64,000 nucleotides of DNA from Polaribacter dokdonensis. Lineage in GTDB: Bacteria; Bacteroidota; Bacteroidia; Flavobacteriales; Flavobacteriaceae. This document shows positions 1 to 6,324 of this stretch, in pieces. Each line of letters begins with the position of its first letter. Positions within the stretch are counted from its first letter, which is position 1. The notes beneath the pieces are model-generated. The model worked only from the letters and a program-made list of their open reading frames with translations. It was not told where the DNA came from and did not search any database. Where the stretch lies: NCBI RefSeq assembly GCF_024362345.1, contig NZ_CP101505.1, positions 268,001-332,000 on the forward strand. Direction: 5' to 3'. The position numbers and the translations under genes were made by a program.

Positions 1-230
1 TTGCAATCAAAGCATAAGCAGTAATCTCCTATTCCACCTTGTTCAACTTTGGTTTTTATCTTCTCCTCTTTACTCAAATACTTTTCTACTTTTGTATAAT
101 ATTCAGTCGAATCAACTATTTGGTATCTACTTTTGTTAAAGGCTGACCTTGGAGGAATATGCTCAAAATTTAATTCTTTTTCTTCTTTGCAAATTCTACA
201 AATTCCAATCTTAGTTTTTTTGTTTTTCAT
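1..230 (-). CDS. Partial cassette gene, HNH-like zinc-finger protein (N-terminal 76 residues)
   Basis: An open frame starts with ATG at 228-230 and runs off the left edge. The start MKNKKTKIGICRICKEE has a CxxC pair, followed by an EHIPPRSAFN segment and, near the edge, a second CxxxxC pair. The C-x2-C...EH(V/I)PP arrangement is familiar from HNH-endonuclease-like hypothetical proteins found in phages, defence loci and mobile DNA; the catalytic part would lie outside the window, so nuclease activity is not shown. The start codon sits 26 bases inside the cassette from the core at 249-256, as in the other cassettes. This is the seventh cassette from the recombinase. Confidence 0.6.
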   Translation of the reverse strand, partial: MKNKKTKIGICRICKEEKELNFEHIPPRSAFNKSRYQIVDSTEYYTKVEKYLSKEEKIKTKVEQGGIGDYCLCFDC

Positions 231-247
231 TTTTTTTGGAAAATTGC

Positions 248-444
248 ATGTAACGGTTTGGCTAAGCTTAGTGTGGGATTTGATACTCACAAATTATCGA
301 AGACATCACTTAGCTTAGACTTATTTTATAGTTTTTTCTTTATTGACTTAAAATTAATCAAATAAGTTTAAGCGGACAAAATAAAAAAGCCAAAAACTTC
401 GAGAAAGGAATAAAACCCACATTAAGTTTAGCCGTTGTTGTAGC
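248..444. repeat. attC-like site 6 (divergent, long form)
   Basis: The site runs from a GCATGTAAC box (248-256) to a GTTGTAGC box (437-444). The arms pair as GGCTAAGCTTAGTGTGGG (261-278) with CCCACATTAAGTTTAGCC (416-433), only G-T wobbles interrupting. A second nested arm pairs GCTTAGACTTAT near 313 with ATAAGTTTAAGC near 362. The 3-to-5-base offset between core box and arm matches the other five sites, but the arm sequence, total length (about 197 bp) and apex differ, and the shared hairpin of the other sites is absent. The TAG stop of the cassette gene at 444-446 lies on the core box. Confidence 0.7.
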
Positions 445-1472
445 TAGTTTTTTTTATATTTACCTTCAATTCGACAAAAGGCACCTAACTGCCATTTTTC
501 ATATGAATCATTTGATGAAATCTGAATAGTTTCATTGTTTTTAATAATTTTTAAATGATGCTTTGATTCAAATATTTCTCCTTTGTCAGAGTATACAAAA
601 CCTTCATAAAAATTTTCTTTAGATTTTGATAATATTCCTTCATAATTAGGCATAGCACATTTTTCATTGGAAATCATTAAGTCAATTTTTATACTCTCAT
701 TATCAATGTTAACTATTTCTAAATGATTCGTATGGTTGTAGTAATTTTCAATTTTTGTTGATGGTTCAAAATTCAAATATTCTCTAATGTCATTATATTT
801 ATATTTTAAGTCAATAGCTGGAGTCATATTCTTAATAGCATTTGGAAGAGAACAAGTTTCAATGAATTCTATGTGATTTTCATTTAAAGAAAAATCTCCT
901 AATTCTTCATCATTCTTACATTTATTCAAGTATTCATATACCCAATCATATTCATTTTTGTCAATATCTTTTTGTTTAAAAAGTTCTTTAAGTTGTTTTA
1001 TTTCATTTTCAAATTGTTCATTTTTCTTATTAAGAATTTGTTGCTTAAAGTTATTCAACTTTAAAAGCGAATCAATTTTAATAGGTTTTCCAGTTTTTGT
1101 ATTGTAATTGAAATAGGATTTCCAATAAGTACAATATGCAGCGCATCCTTCAGTTTCAATATTAAATGATATTATATTATTTCTATTGTAAGTTATGTTA
1201 AAATTTATATAACCTATTTGGTCACCAATCCATTGTTTTAAAGTTTTATTTATAGATGAATTAGGAGCTTCATTATAAGTATATTTATTTTTTAAATCGA
1301 AATTTATTAAAGAATCGATTTTCTTATTTCCTGTTTTGAATATTGGGTATATTAATTTGTCTAATGGTGAAGTATTTTGCTCACTTTTATAAAGATGTAA
1401 AGTGTCTATTTTGACTGTTTGAGAAAATGAATTCAAAGAAATTATTAATATAAAGTATAATAGTTTTTTCAT
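444..1472 (-). CDS. Cassette gene: secreted DUF3298/DUF4163-like protein
   Basis: The 342-residue protein has a signal peptide (MKKLLYFILIISLNSFSQ) and is probably exported to the periplasm or surface. The middle contains a WKSYFNYNTKTGKPIKIDSLL segment around residues 117-137 that resembles the 'F-N-x-D-x-x-T-G-K-x-I-x-L-x-D' stretch of DUF4163/DUF3298 proteins (PdaC and RsiV extracellular parts, which bind peptidoglycan or lysozyme). That family match is from memory and moderate. The rest is rich in Lys, Asn and Glu with a probable coiled segment near residues 145-175. The start is 13 bases after the core box at 1485-1492 and the stop lies in the core of the next site, so the gene fills its cassette. 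No promoter of its own is visible. Confidence 0.75.
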   Translation of the reverse strand: MKKLLYFILIISLNSFSQTVKIDTLHLYKSEQNTSPLDKLIYPIFKTGNKKIDSLINFDLKNKYTYNEAPNSSINKTLKQWIGDQIGYINFNITYNRNNIISFNIETEGCAAYCTYWKSYFNYNTKTGKPIKIDSLLKLNNFKQQILNKKNEQFENEIKQLKELFKQKDIDKNEYDWVYEYLNKCKNDEELGDFSLNENHIEFIETCSLPNAIKNMTPAIDLKYKYNDIREYLNFEPSTKIENYYNHTNHLEIVNIDNESIKIDLMISNEKCAMPNYEGILSKSKENFYEGFVYSDKGEIFESKHHLKIIKNNETIQISSNDSYEKWQLGAFCRIEGKYKKN

Positions 1473-1484
1473 TTTTCGTAATTA

Positions 1485-1619
1485 GCTACAACGTGTTTGT
1501 ACAAGGTTAGTTGCGTGGTTTAAGCAATAAATTTACTAAATAATTACTGACAAAGAAAATCCGCGAGGATTTTCGTAAGTAAGCAAAAAGCAAGCAATTA
1601 ATTTTGTACGGTGTTGGGC
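1485..1619. repeat. attC-like recombination site 5
   Basis: The site starts with GCTACAAC (1485-1492) and ends with GTTGGGC (1613-1619). The core boxes are followed by an asymmetric loop (GTGTTT on one side, a 3-base GGT on the other) and a paired arm GTACAAGGTTAGTTGC with GCAATTAATTTTGTAC. The apex is a perfect 8-bp hairpin, GAAAATCC + GCGA + GGATTTTC, at 1555-1574, followed by the conserved CGTAAGTA. Core boxes of one site do not match each other but match the outer boxes of the adjoining cassettes, as expected for attC sites in a linear array. Confidence 0.85.
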
Positions 1620-1623
1620 ACAG

Positions 1624-2391
1624 TTATTTATATTCAATTTTCCTAGTTTTAATATATTCTAGTTTTCCATTTTCAAAAGACTCTCTTTTAATCCAATTTT
1701 TGAATTTGTCAAATTCATATTTATATTCTGTTTTTGAAATTAGCGAATCTTTATCGTTAAATTCCTTTACTGCTTTTAAGATTCCACATTCATATTCATA
1801 TTTAGAATTTATATTTCTTTCGGGTTTTATTAAATCAGATAATCTAGATTCAGTTATTAATTCCTTTTTGTCATATTTACTAATTTCAATTGTATTCGAA
1901 ATTGTATCATTGGATTCAATATCTATATATTGGTTTAGTAATGAAGTTTGTTTTAGGGTCTTGTCAGAATTATATTCATATTTTCCAATTTGTTTCATAT
2001 GAAAAATATCATTTTTAGTTTCTGATTTTGTTTTGAAAACTAAACTGTCTTTATAGAAATAATTGACAGTAAACATTATGCTATCAGTTGAAATTTTTCC
2101 AATTTCTTTTTTTATTTTGTTAAACTCGTCATATATGTATTCAATTTCCATTTGTTCATTCGTAAATAATGGATTTTGAGTTAAATAGGATATTTTGTCA
2201 TTATTATTATATTTATTTTCAATAATTGATACTGTATCTTGAATTTTCTTATTTAAAGAATCTTTCCGAATATTGATAAAATAAATGGTTGTTTTATGAG
2301 CTTTTTTAGTAAGTCCATTATTCAGCAATTTTGGTTGATTACAGCAACCAATTAAGAAAATTGAAAAAAGTAAAATTAGGAGTCTATTCAT
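1624..2391 (-). CDS. Cassette gene: lipoprotein with YD/RHS-like tyrosine repeats
   Basis: The protein has 255 residues and a lipoprotein signal (MNRLLILLFSIFLIGCCNQ, lipobox ending at Cys16). The C-terminal half has short repeated segments such as KYEYNSDKTLKQ, KYEYECGILKAVKEFNDKDSL and YKYEFDKFKNWIKRESFENG. These resemble the degenerate YD-type beta-strand repeats of many Bacteroidota outer-membrane lipoproteins. No catalytic motif is seen and the function is unknown. The start lies about 20 bases inside the cassette and the stop about 5 bases from the start of the next core box, leaving little room for a ribosome-binding site. Confidence 0.8.
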   Translation of the reverse strand: MNRLLILLFSIFLIGCCNQPKLLNNGLTKKAHKTTIYFINIRKDSLNKKIQDTVSIIENKYNNNDKISYLTQNPLFTNEQMEIEYIYDEFNKIKKEIGKISTDSIMFTVNYFYKDSLVFKTKSETKNDIFHMKQIGKYEYNSDKTLKQTSLLNQYIDIESNDTISNTIEISKYDKKELITESRLSDLIKPERNINSKYEYECGILKAVKEFNDKDSLISKTEYKYEFDKFKNWIKRESFENGKLEYIKTRKIEYK

Positions 2392-2405
2392 TCAGTTTTA
2401 ATTGT

Positions 2406-2538
2406 GCCCAACGTGTTTTTATATGGTTTGTTGCGTGGTTTAGCACGTAATTTAGCAAATAAAAACCGATTAGAAAATCCGCGAGGATTTTCGTAAGTAT
2501 GCAAGAAGCCAGCAATAAATTATATAAGGTGTTATAGC
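2406..2538. repeat. attC-like recombination site 4
   Basis: The site runs from GCCCAAC (2406-2412, a perfect RYYYAAC box) to GTTATAGC (2531-2538). The paired arm is TTATATGGTTTGTTGC with GCAATAAATTATATAA, allowing G-T wobbles. The internal loop next to the core is GTGTTT opposite GGT. The apex hairpin GAAAATCC + GCGA + GGATTTTC is at 2473-2492. Length, order of elements and apex match sites 1, 2, 3 and 5. Confidence 0.87.
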
Positions 2539-2544
2539 ACTTTT

Positions 2545-4071
2545 TTAATTATTGTTAATATCATTTAAAGCACCAATAAAACTATTATACTCCGTAGGTT
2601 TTGGAGCTTTGTCATTTACTAAATATCCATTTTTATTAAAAATAATATACCTTGGAATAGAATTAATTTCAAATTTCTTTTTTAGTTCTGAGTTTATAGT
2701 ATCTAGCAAAAGATATTGATTATTTAAAGTTCCAAATTTTTTTAATTCTAAAGTTTTTTGTTTCCATTTTTCTAAATCTGTGTCTATTGATATATATACC
2801 CAATCTAGAAAATAGTTTTCAGCAAACAATCCTTTATTCTTTCCTCCTTTTTTAATGTCATATATGCAAGGTCCACACCAACTTGCCCAGAAATCTATAA
2901 CTCTAATTTTTTCACCAGTTTGTATAAGCATATCGCTAAATGTTATGGTATCTCCTTTTATTGTAATTAATTTCTCATCAAGAACCTCCTTAGGAGGCAA
3001 CTTATTTAACAATTCAATATTTTTTGCTGCCTCATCTATTTTTATTAAATAATTTGAATTAGGGAATAGAACTTTAAACTCTTTAATTGCTTCTTTAATG
3101 TTACTGCTATTTCTAAAAGGGCTTACCTCTATGTATTTAAGAATAGTATTGGCAAGTCCTCCCTCTTGTGCTTTGTTGCTAAATTTATTTAAAAATATTT
3201 CCTTTTCTATTAAAAATTGGGATGGTGAATAAGAGTCTGTTAAATTTTGATTTAAGTGCACATAACTTCTAAGAATACCCAAATAGTTTTTATTCTTCAA
3301 TACCTTTGGATTATTCAATAACTGAAAAGAAAGATTTCCGAAATATGATTCGGAAAATTTTAAAGAAGTTTCTATTCCATATCCTTTAGATACTTGTTCA
3401 AAATGACTTGCATCAAGTTCTTTTACACGACCAGATTTGTCAATTGTTAAATGAAGGATTCTAGAATAATATTCAAATAGAATTCTAGTACGGGTTTTTT
3501 CAATAAAATCTTCGCTAACTTCAGGGTTTTTTAATATGAAGTATTCAAACAAACTGTCTCTTTTTTGAAAAACTTCCCAACATTTATTTTTGTATTGTAA
3601 TAAGTCATTTCTAAATATTGGATATTCATTTAAAGAAATGTCTTTGTAGAGTTTATAATGATTTTTATTAGTTCCAGCTACAGATAACTCTCCATTTTTT
3701 ATTATAATATTTATACTGTCTCCAGGACTAATAAAAATAGGAAGTTCATAAACTTTTTTCATTCCAAACGCAAGGATTTCAATGTATTGAGATTCAAGTA
3801 AATCTTCGGTTTTAAAAAAAATGGAATCTGGGTGATTGAGTACTTTAAAGTTTTTTGATTTTAGTTTTTTTTTAGGAACATCTAAATAAAGAAAATTTAA
3901 ATATTTAAATGCTTGTGGGTCATCTGATTTACCCGTAATTATAGTTTCTAAATGTTGAGTAGAGTCTTTGTTTTCTAAAACCAAATTAGTCGTGCTTGTA
4001 CTCGCTTTTTTACAGCTGACTAAAAATAATATTATAAAGAGTTTAATAATAAGAGGAATTGGATTTTTCAT
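2545..4071 (-). CDS. Cassette gene: TlpA/ResA-type thioredoxin-fold lipoprotein
   Basis: The 508-residue protein has a lipoprotein signal (lipobox ending LFLVSC, Cys20). A long N-terminal region without a recognised domain is followed by a C-terminal thioredoxin fold. The redox motif WCGPC lies near residue 397 within IRVIDFWASWCGPC, with EINSIPRYIIFNKNG carrying the cis-Pro of the fold. The family comprises membrane-anchored periplasmic thiol oxidoreductases of the TlpA/ResA/AhpC group, common in Bacteroidota. Here it is the longest cassette gene (cassette about 1.7 kb), so the array can carry full enzymes. The longer 60-base leader may give it its own expression signal, but none is recognisable. 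Confidence 0.85.
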   Translation of the reverse strand: MKNPIPLIIKLFIILFLVSCKKASTSTTNLVLENKDSTQHLETIITGKSDDPQAFKYLNFLYLDVPKKKLKSKNFKVLNHPDSIFFKTEDLLESQYIEILAFGMKKVYELPIFISPGDSINIIIKNGELSVAGTNKNHYKLYKDISLNEYPIFRNDLLQYKNKCWEVFQKRDSLFEYFILKNPEVSEDFIEKTRTRILFEYYSRILHLTIDKSGRVKELDASHFEQVSKGYGIETSLKFSESYFGNLSFQLLNNPKVLKNKNYLGILRSYVHLNQNLTDSYSPSQFLIEKEIFLNKFSNKAQEGGLANTILKYIEVSPFRNSSNIKEAIKEFKVLFPNSNYLIKIDEAAKNIELLNKLPPKEVLDEKLITIKGDTITFSDMLIQTGEKIRVIDFWASWCGPCIYDIKKGGKNKGLFAENYFLDWVYISIDTDLEKWKQKTLELKKFGTLNNQYLLLDTINSELKKKFEINSIPRYIIFNKNGYLVNDKAPKPTEYNSFIGALNDINNN

Positions 4072-4123
4072 TATGTTTAAATTTTAGTCAACCTATTTCA
4101 GGAAAGTACAAGGCTCATAATGT

Positions 4124-4257
4124 GCTATAACGTGTTTGTGTAGGAAAAGTTACGTGGTTTAAGAACTAAAGTTAGTAAATAAAACACAAACCAAGAAAAT
4201 CCGCGAGGATTTTCGTAAGTAGGCTTTTACCAGTAATTTTTTTTACACGTTGTTAGC
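4124..4257. repeat. attC-like recombination site 3
   Basis: The site runs from GCTATAAC (4124-4131; the longer box GTGCTATAAC begins at 4122) to GTTAGC (4252-4257). The arm is GTGTAGGAAAAGTTAC with GTAATTTTTTTTACAC, with an internal loop GTGTTT opposite GTT. The apex hairpin GAAAATCC + GCGA + GGATTTTC is at 4195-4214. The stop codon of the neighbouring cassette gene (4243-4245) lies within the site, so the last residues of that protein are encoded by the recombination site. Confidence 0.86.
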
Positions 4258-4845
4258 AAAAGTTTTTTCTTTTTTCAATTCATCTATACTTTGATAACCT
4301 TTAAAAATCATAAACAAAGCATATAAGTGAACTCCAAAACTTAACCAATCCTGAATACTTAATAAAATCAAAGCATCTATACCATATATTATCATTCCAA
4401 TTATGAATGCTGGTTTACTCAAATTTTTCGAAAAATGCCAAATGACAGCAAAAGTTCCAGAAATAAAAAGGCTAATTATAACTCCTAACAAATTAAAGTT
4501 TCCAAATGCGGCAAGATAAATTCCTTCAAATACTTGAGTTATTCCAAGTCCAAATATGAATGAAACTTGTCCTCCGAAATAGAGTATTAAAGTATTTATA
4601 GCAGATAAACCAAAAATCCATAAAAACCATTGCGATCCATTGTTCAGCTTTGCAACACTTTCAACTTGTTCAATAGTTGGTATTTCTTCCAATTCTTTTT
4701 TCTTTATTGGGTCTTCTTTAAAACTCTCACAGGTTTCTTGAAAACTTGCAATTTCATTTGTTAAATTACAGATTAATCCTTTTTTCAGGTCCATTTTTCT
4801 ATTCAAACATATTTTGCAATAGGATAAATGTTCTTCTCTTGTCAT
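4243..4845 (-). CDS. Cassette gene: membrane protein with N-terminal four-cysteine motif
   Basis: The protein has 200 residues. The first 40 hold CKIC, a Cys near residue 26 and a Cys near residue 39 (YCKICLNRKMDLKKGLICNL), which suggests a small zinc-binding module. It is followed by four hydrophobic segments between about residues 72 and 185. I recall similar N-termini in unnamed flavobacterial proteins; function is unknown. The C-terminus (KTFANNV) is encoded inside attC-like site 3, showing gene and recombination site travel together. The start is 32 bases after the core at 4872-4877. The nested frame at 4799-5062 is not a gene. Confidence 0.8.
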   Translation of the reverse strand: MTREEHLSYCKICLNRKMDLKKGLICNLTNEIASFQETCESFKEDPIKKKELEEIPTIEQVESVAKLNNGSQWFLWIFGLSAINTLILYFGGQVSFIFGLGITQVFEGIYLAAFGNFNLLGVIISLFISGTFAVIWHFSKNLSKPAFIIGMIIYGIDALILLSIQDWLSFGVHLYALFMIFKGYQSIDELKKEKTFANNV

Positions 4846-4871
4846 AGTTTTTATTTGTGTAGTTAATTTTT

Positions 4872-5005
4872 GCTAACGTGATTGTATAAGCTTTGTTGCG
4901 TGTTTTAAGCACTAAAGTTAGCAAATAAAACACAGATAGAAAGTCCGCGAGGACTTTCGTAAGTAAGCTAGAACTAGCAATTAATTTTATACGGTGTTGT
5001 AAACA
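4872..5005. repeat. attC-like recombination site 2
   Basis: The site runs from GCTAAC (4872-4877) to GTTGTAAACA (4996-5005). The arm GTATAAGCTTTGTTGC pairs with GCAATTAATTTTATAC. The internal loop is GTGATT opposite GGT. The apex is GAAAGTCC + GCGA + GGACTTTC at 4939-4958; compared with sites 3-5 an A-T pair has become G-C on both sides of the stem, a compensatory change that argues the fold itself is selected. Confidence 0.86.
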
Positions 5006-5009
5006 GTTT

Positions 5010-5600
5010 TTATCCATCATAACCAAACCATTCGTTCTCACACTTAACTTTTTTCGATTCAATTTCCTTGAATTTATTTTCCTTTAAGTCAATAAACCAA
5101 GTTTTTAATATTTTATCAAAAAATTCAACATCCTCATTCTCTACCAAACTGAAAACCATTCTTTCATTTGGATTTTCAATTAATTCACATTGAGTTAAAG
5201 CGACGTATTGGTCAGAATTTTTAAATATCAAATTCACTTCGTCAAGAATTGAATAGTTAGGTTTAGGTGATGAATTTTTGATTATTTTTTCTAAAATCAA
5301 CACTTTTAGACTGTCTTTTTGAATGTAAACCAAAGCCTTATCTGAATTTCCTAAAACTTGCGCACTTACTTTTTCAAATCCATTATACTTTTCTAAATCC
5401 GTTATATTTCGGAAAGTAACATTTTCAGAGTCATTTTTTGAGATAGGATTGGTATCAGATACAGATTTAAATTCCGTTTCTGATTTTTCTTTTTCAAGTT
5501 CAATTTTTGAATCATTTTTTGATTCCGATTCTTTCTTTTCTTTTTGACAACTAAATGTCAAAATCAGAACTAAAATTATTATGATTTTCTCGGTTCTCAT
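5010..5600 (-). CDS. Cassette gene: lipoprotein of unknown function
   Basis: The 196-residue protein has a lipoprotein signal (MRTEKIIIILVLILTFSC, Cys18) followed by a Lys/Glu/Ser-rich linker up to about residue 60. The remaining domain is predicted mixed alpha/beta, with no motif I recognise. The ATG is only about a dozen bases after the core box at 5605-5614, so the mRNA leader is essentially the recombination site; no ribosome-binding site can fit except within the core. This is typical of short-leader integron cassettes and normal for Bacteroidota initiation. Confidence 0.78.
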   Translation of the reverse strand: MRTEKIIIILVLILTFSCQKEKKESESKNDSKIELEKEKSETEFKSVSDTNPISKNDSENVTFRNITDLEKYNGFEKVSAQVLGNSDKALVYIQKDSLKVLILEKIIKNSSPKPNYSILDEVNLIFKNSDQYVALTQCELIENPNERMVFSLVENEDVEFFDKILKTWFIDLKENKFKEIESKKVKCENEWFGYDG

Positions 5601-5604
5601 AAAT

Positions 5605-5744
5605 TGTTTACAACGTTATTGTATATGGTTTGTTGCGTGTTTCAAGCACCTAATTTAGTAAATAATTACCGACCAAGAAAGTCCGAGAGGACTTTCGTAA
5701 GTATGCGAGAAGCCAGCAACAAATTATATACGGTGTTAGCCACA
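5605..5744. repeat. attC-like recombination site 1 (nearest the recombinase)
   Basis: The site runs from TGTTTACAAC (5605-5614) to GTTAGCCACA (5735-5744). The arm GTATATGGTTTGTTGC pairs with GCAACAAATTATATAC, and the internal loop is GTTATT opposite GGT. The apex is GAAAGTCC + GAGA + GGACTTTC at 5677-5696: the stem carries the same compensated pair as site 2, and the loop has changed from GCGA to GAGA, both of the GNRA form. The right box is identical in complement to the attI-side box at 6256-6265. Confidence 0.87.
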
Positions 5745-5775
5745 GATGTATTCTCTCAATATTCAAGTCAGAATT

Positions 5776-6231
5776 TTATTCAATTCTATTTTTCCAATAG
5801 TTGTAAATTCTATTTATTTCAAAAGGGTCTATAGATGATTTATCTTTATACTCATACCATGATAAATTATTCAATGAGTATTCAGTAAAATTCCATTCTT
5901 CATTTTCTTTGTTTTCATTAAAATGTTGTTTCCAAAAAAAGACTTCAGGTTCCCATATTTTAGTCAGTATCATATGAATAACTACAGATTTTTCAGTTGT
6001 TTTTAATTCTTCAAGTAAATCCGTAGAACAACTTTTACCTATTTCTATTAGTTCTTTTGAATCATCATTAAGAATCAAGGCAGTTCCGTAATTAATTTGG
6101 AAATAAAATGAACTCCATGACAGGTTTTGGATAAGTTCTTTAACTTTAGATTCATTCTGTGAGAACGAATTAAAGTTTATAATCAATAATAAGAATAAAA
6201 CGATTTCTTTTTTATTTTCTAACATTATCAT
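5776..6231 (-). CDS. Cassette gene: secreted protein of unknown function (first cassette)
   Basis: The 151-residue protein has a signal peptide (cleavage likely after FNSFSQ near residue 25). The start could be the first ATG or the ATG two codons later. The mature part is rich in Trp, Asn and Glu, with a WEPEVFFWKQHF segment near residues 93-104; no family is recognised. It is the cassette next to the attI-like junction and so, by integron logic, the most recently acquired. Its start is 34 bases from the core and 70 bases beyond the recombinase stop codon, so it could be read from the recombinase transcript. Confidence 0.75.
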   Translation of the reverse strand: MIMLENKKEIVLFLLLIINFNSFSQNESKVKELIQNLSWSSFYFQINYGTALILNDDSKELIEIGKSCSTDLLEELKTTEKSVVIHMILTKIWEPEVFFWKQHFNENKENEEWNFTEYSLNNLSWYEYKDKSSIDPFEINRIYNYWKNRIE

Positions 6232-6255
6232 GATTTATCTGTCAAATCTGTAATT

Positions 6256-6300
6256 TGTGGCTAACTGGTTATATCTTTATAATATACGTCGTTTTTAGGG
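6256..6300 (-). other. attI-like junction
   Basis: The box TGTGGCTAAC (6256-6265) is the exact complement of GTTAGCCACA at the far end of the first cassette. Beyond it, toward the recombinase, the attC-type palindrome is absent, so the platform side looks like a simple (attI-type) site. On the minus strand the crossover would be G^TTAGCC. The insertion point lies about 40 bases from the recombinase stop codon, so the site is at the 3' end of the recombinase gene, not upstream of its start as in class 1 integrons. Confidence 0.7.
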
Positions 6301-6324
6301 TTTATTTTCCGGATATCGACGTAT
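6284..6324. repeat. Inverted repeat at recombinase end
   Basis: ATACGTCG (6284-6291) and CGACGTAT (6317-6324) form an 8-bp inverted repeat with a 25-base spacer that includes the recombinase stop codon. It may be part of the attI recognition region or a weak plus-strand terminator, since TTTTTAT follows. Either role is an inference. Confidence 0.45.

Larger units (their letters stand above)
1..6300 (-). mobile_element. Integron-like gene-cassette array (seven cassettes, last one cut by window edge)
   Basis: Seven minus-strand genes are separated by six palindromic sites. Cassette boundaries, taking the G^TT crossover on the minus strand, are about 5614-6264, 4877-5613, 4131-4876, 2412-4130, 1492-2411, 256-1491 and <1-255. 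At each complete cassette the starting bases are the reverse complement of the outer box of its own attC-like site: TTAGCCACA with TGTGGCTAA, TTGTAAACA with TGTTTACAA, TTAGCAAAA with TTTTGCTAA, TTATAGCAC with GTGCTATAA, TTGGGCACA with TGTGCCCAA, TTGTAGC with GCTACAA. This is what integron cassettes show after excision and insertion at G^TTRRRY. All genes point away from the recombinase, with starts 13-60 bases after the core. Calling it an integron relative is an inference; the boundary pattern is seen directly. Confidence 0.85.

Noticed and set aside
133..318. Open frame of 61 codons on the plus strand
   Set aside because: It crosses the partial minus-strand gene and the attC-like site and has no protein-like features.
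1604..2002. Open frame of 132 codons on the plus strand
   Set aside because: It is the reverse shadow of the lipoprotein cassette gene; its Ser/Phe/Tyr-rich composition is typical of antisense to Lys/Glu-rich coding sequence.
4799..5062. Open frame of 87 codons on the minus strand
   Set aside because: It spans attC-like site 2 and parts of two cassette genes in another frame; the cassette genes have signal or membrane features and this does not.
1485..5744. CRISPR array or plain dispersed repeats as explanation of the five similar 135-bp units
   Set aside because: The units are far too long, spacing is set by whole genes, each unit is an imperfect palindrome, and outer boxes pair with the far end of the cassette rather than within the unit.
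5604..5834. Open frame of 76 codons on the plus strand
   Set aside because: It covers attC-like site 1 and the antisense of the first cassette gene; an artefact of the low stop density in the palindrome.
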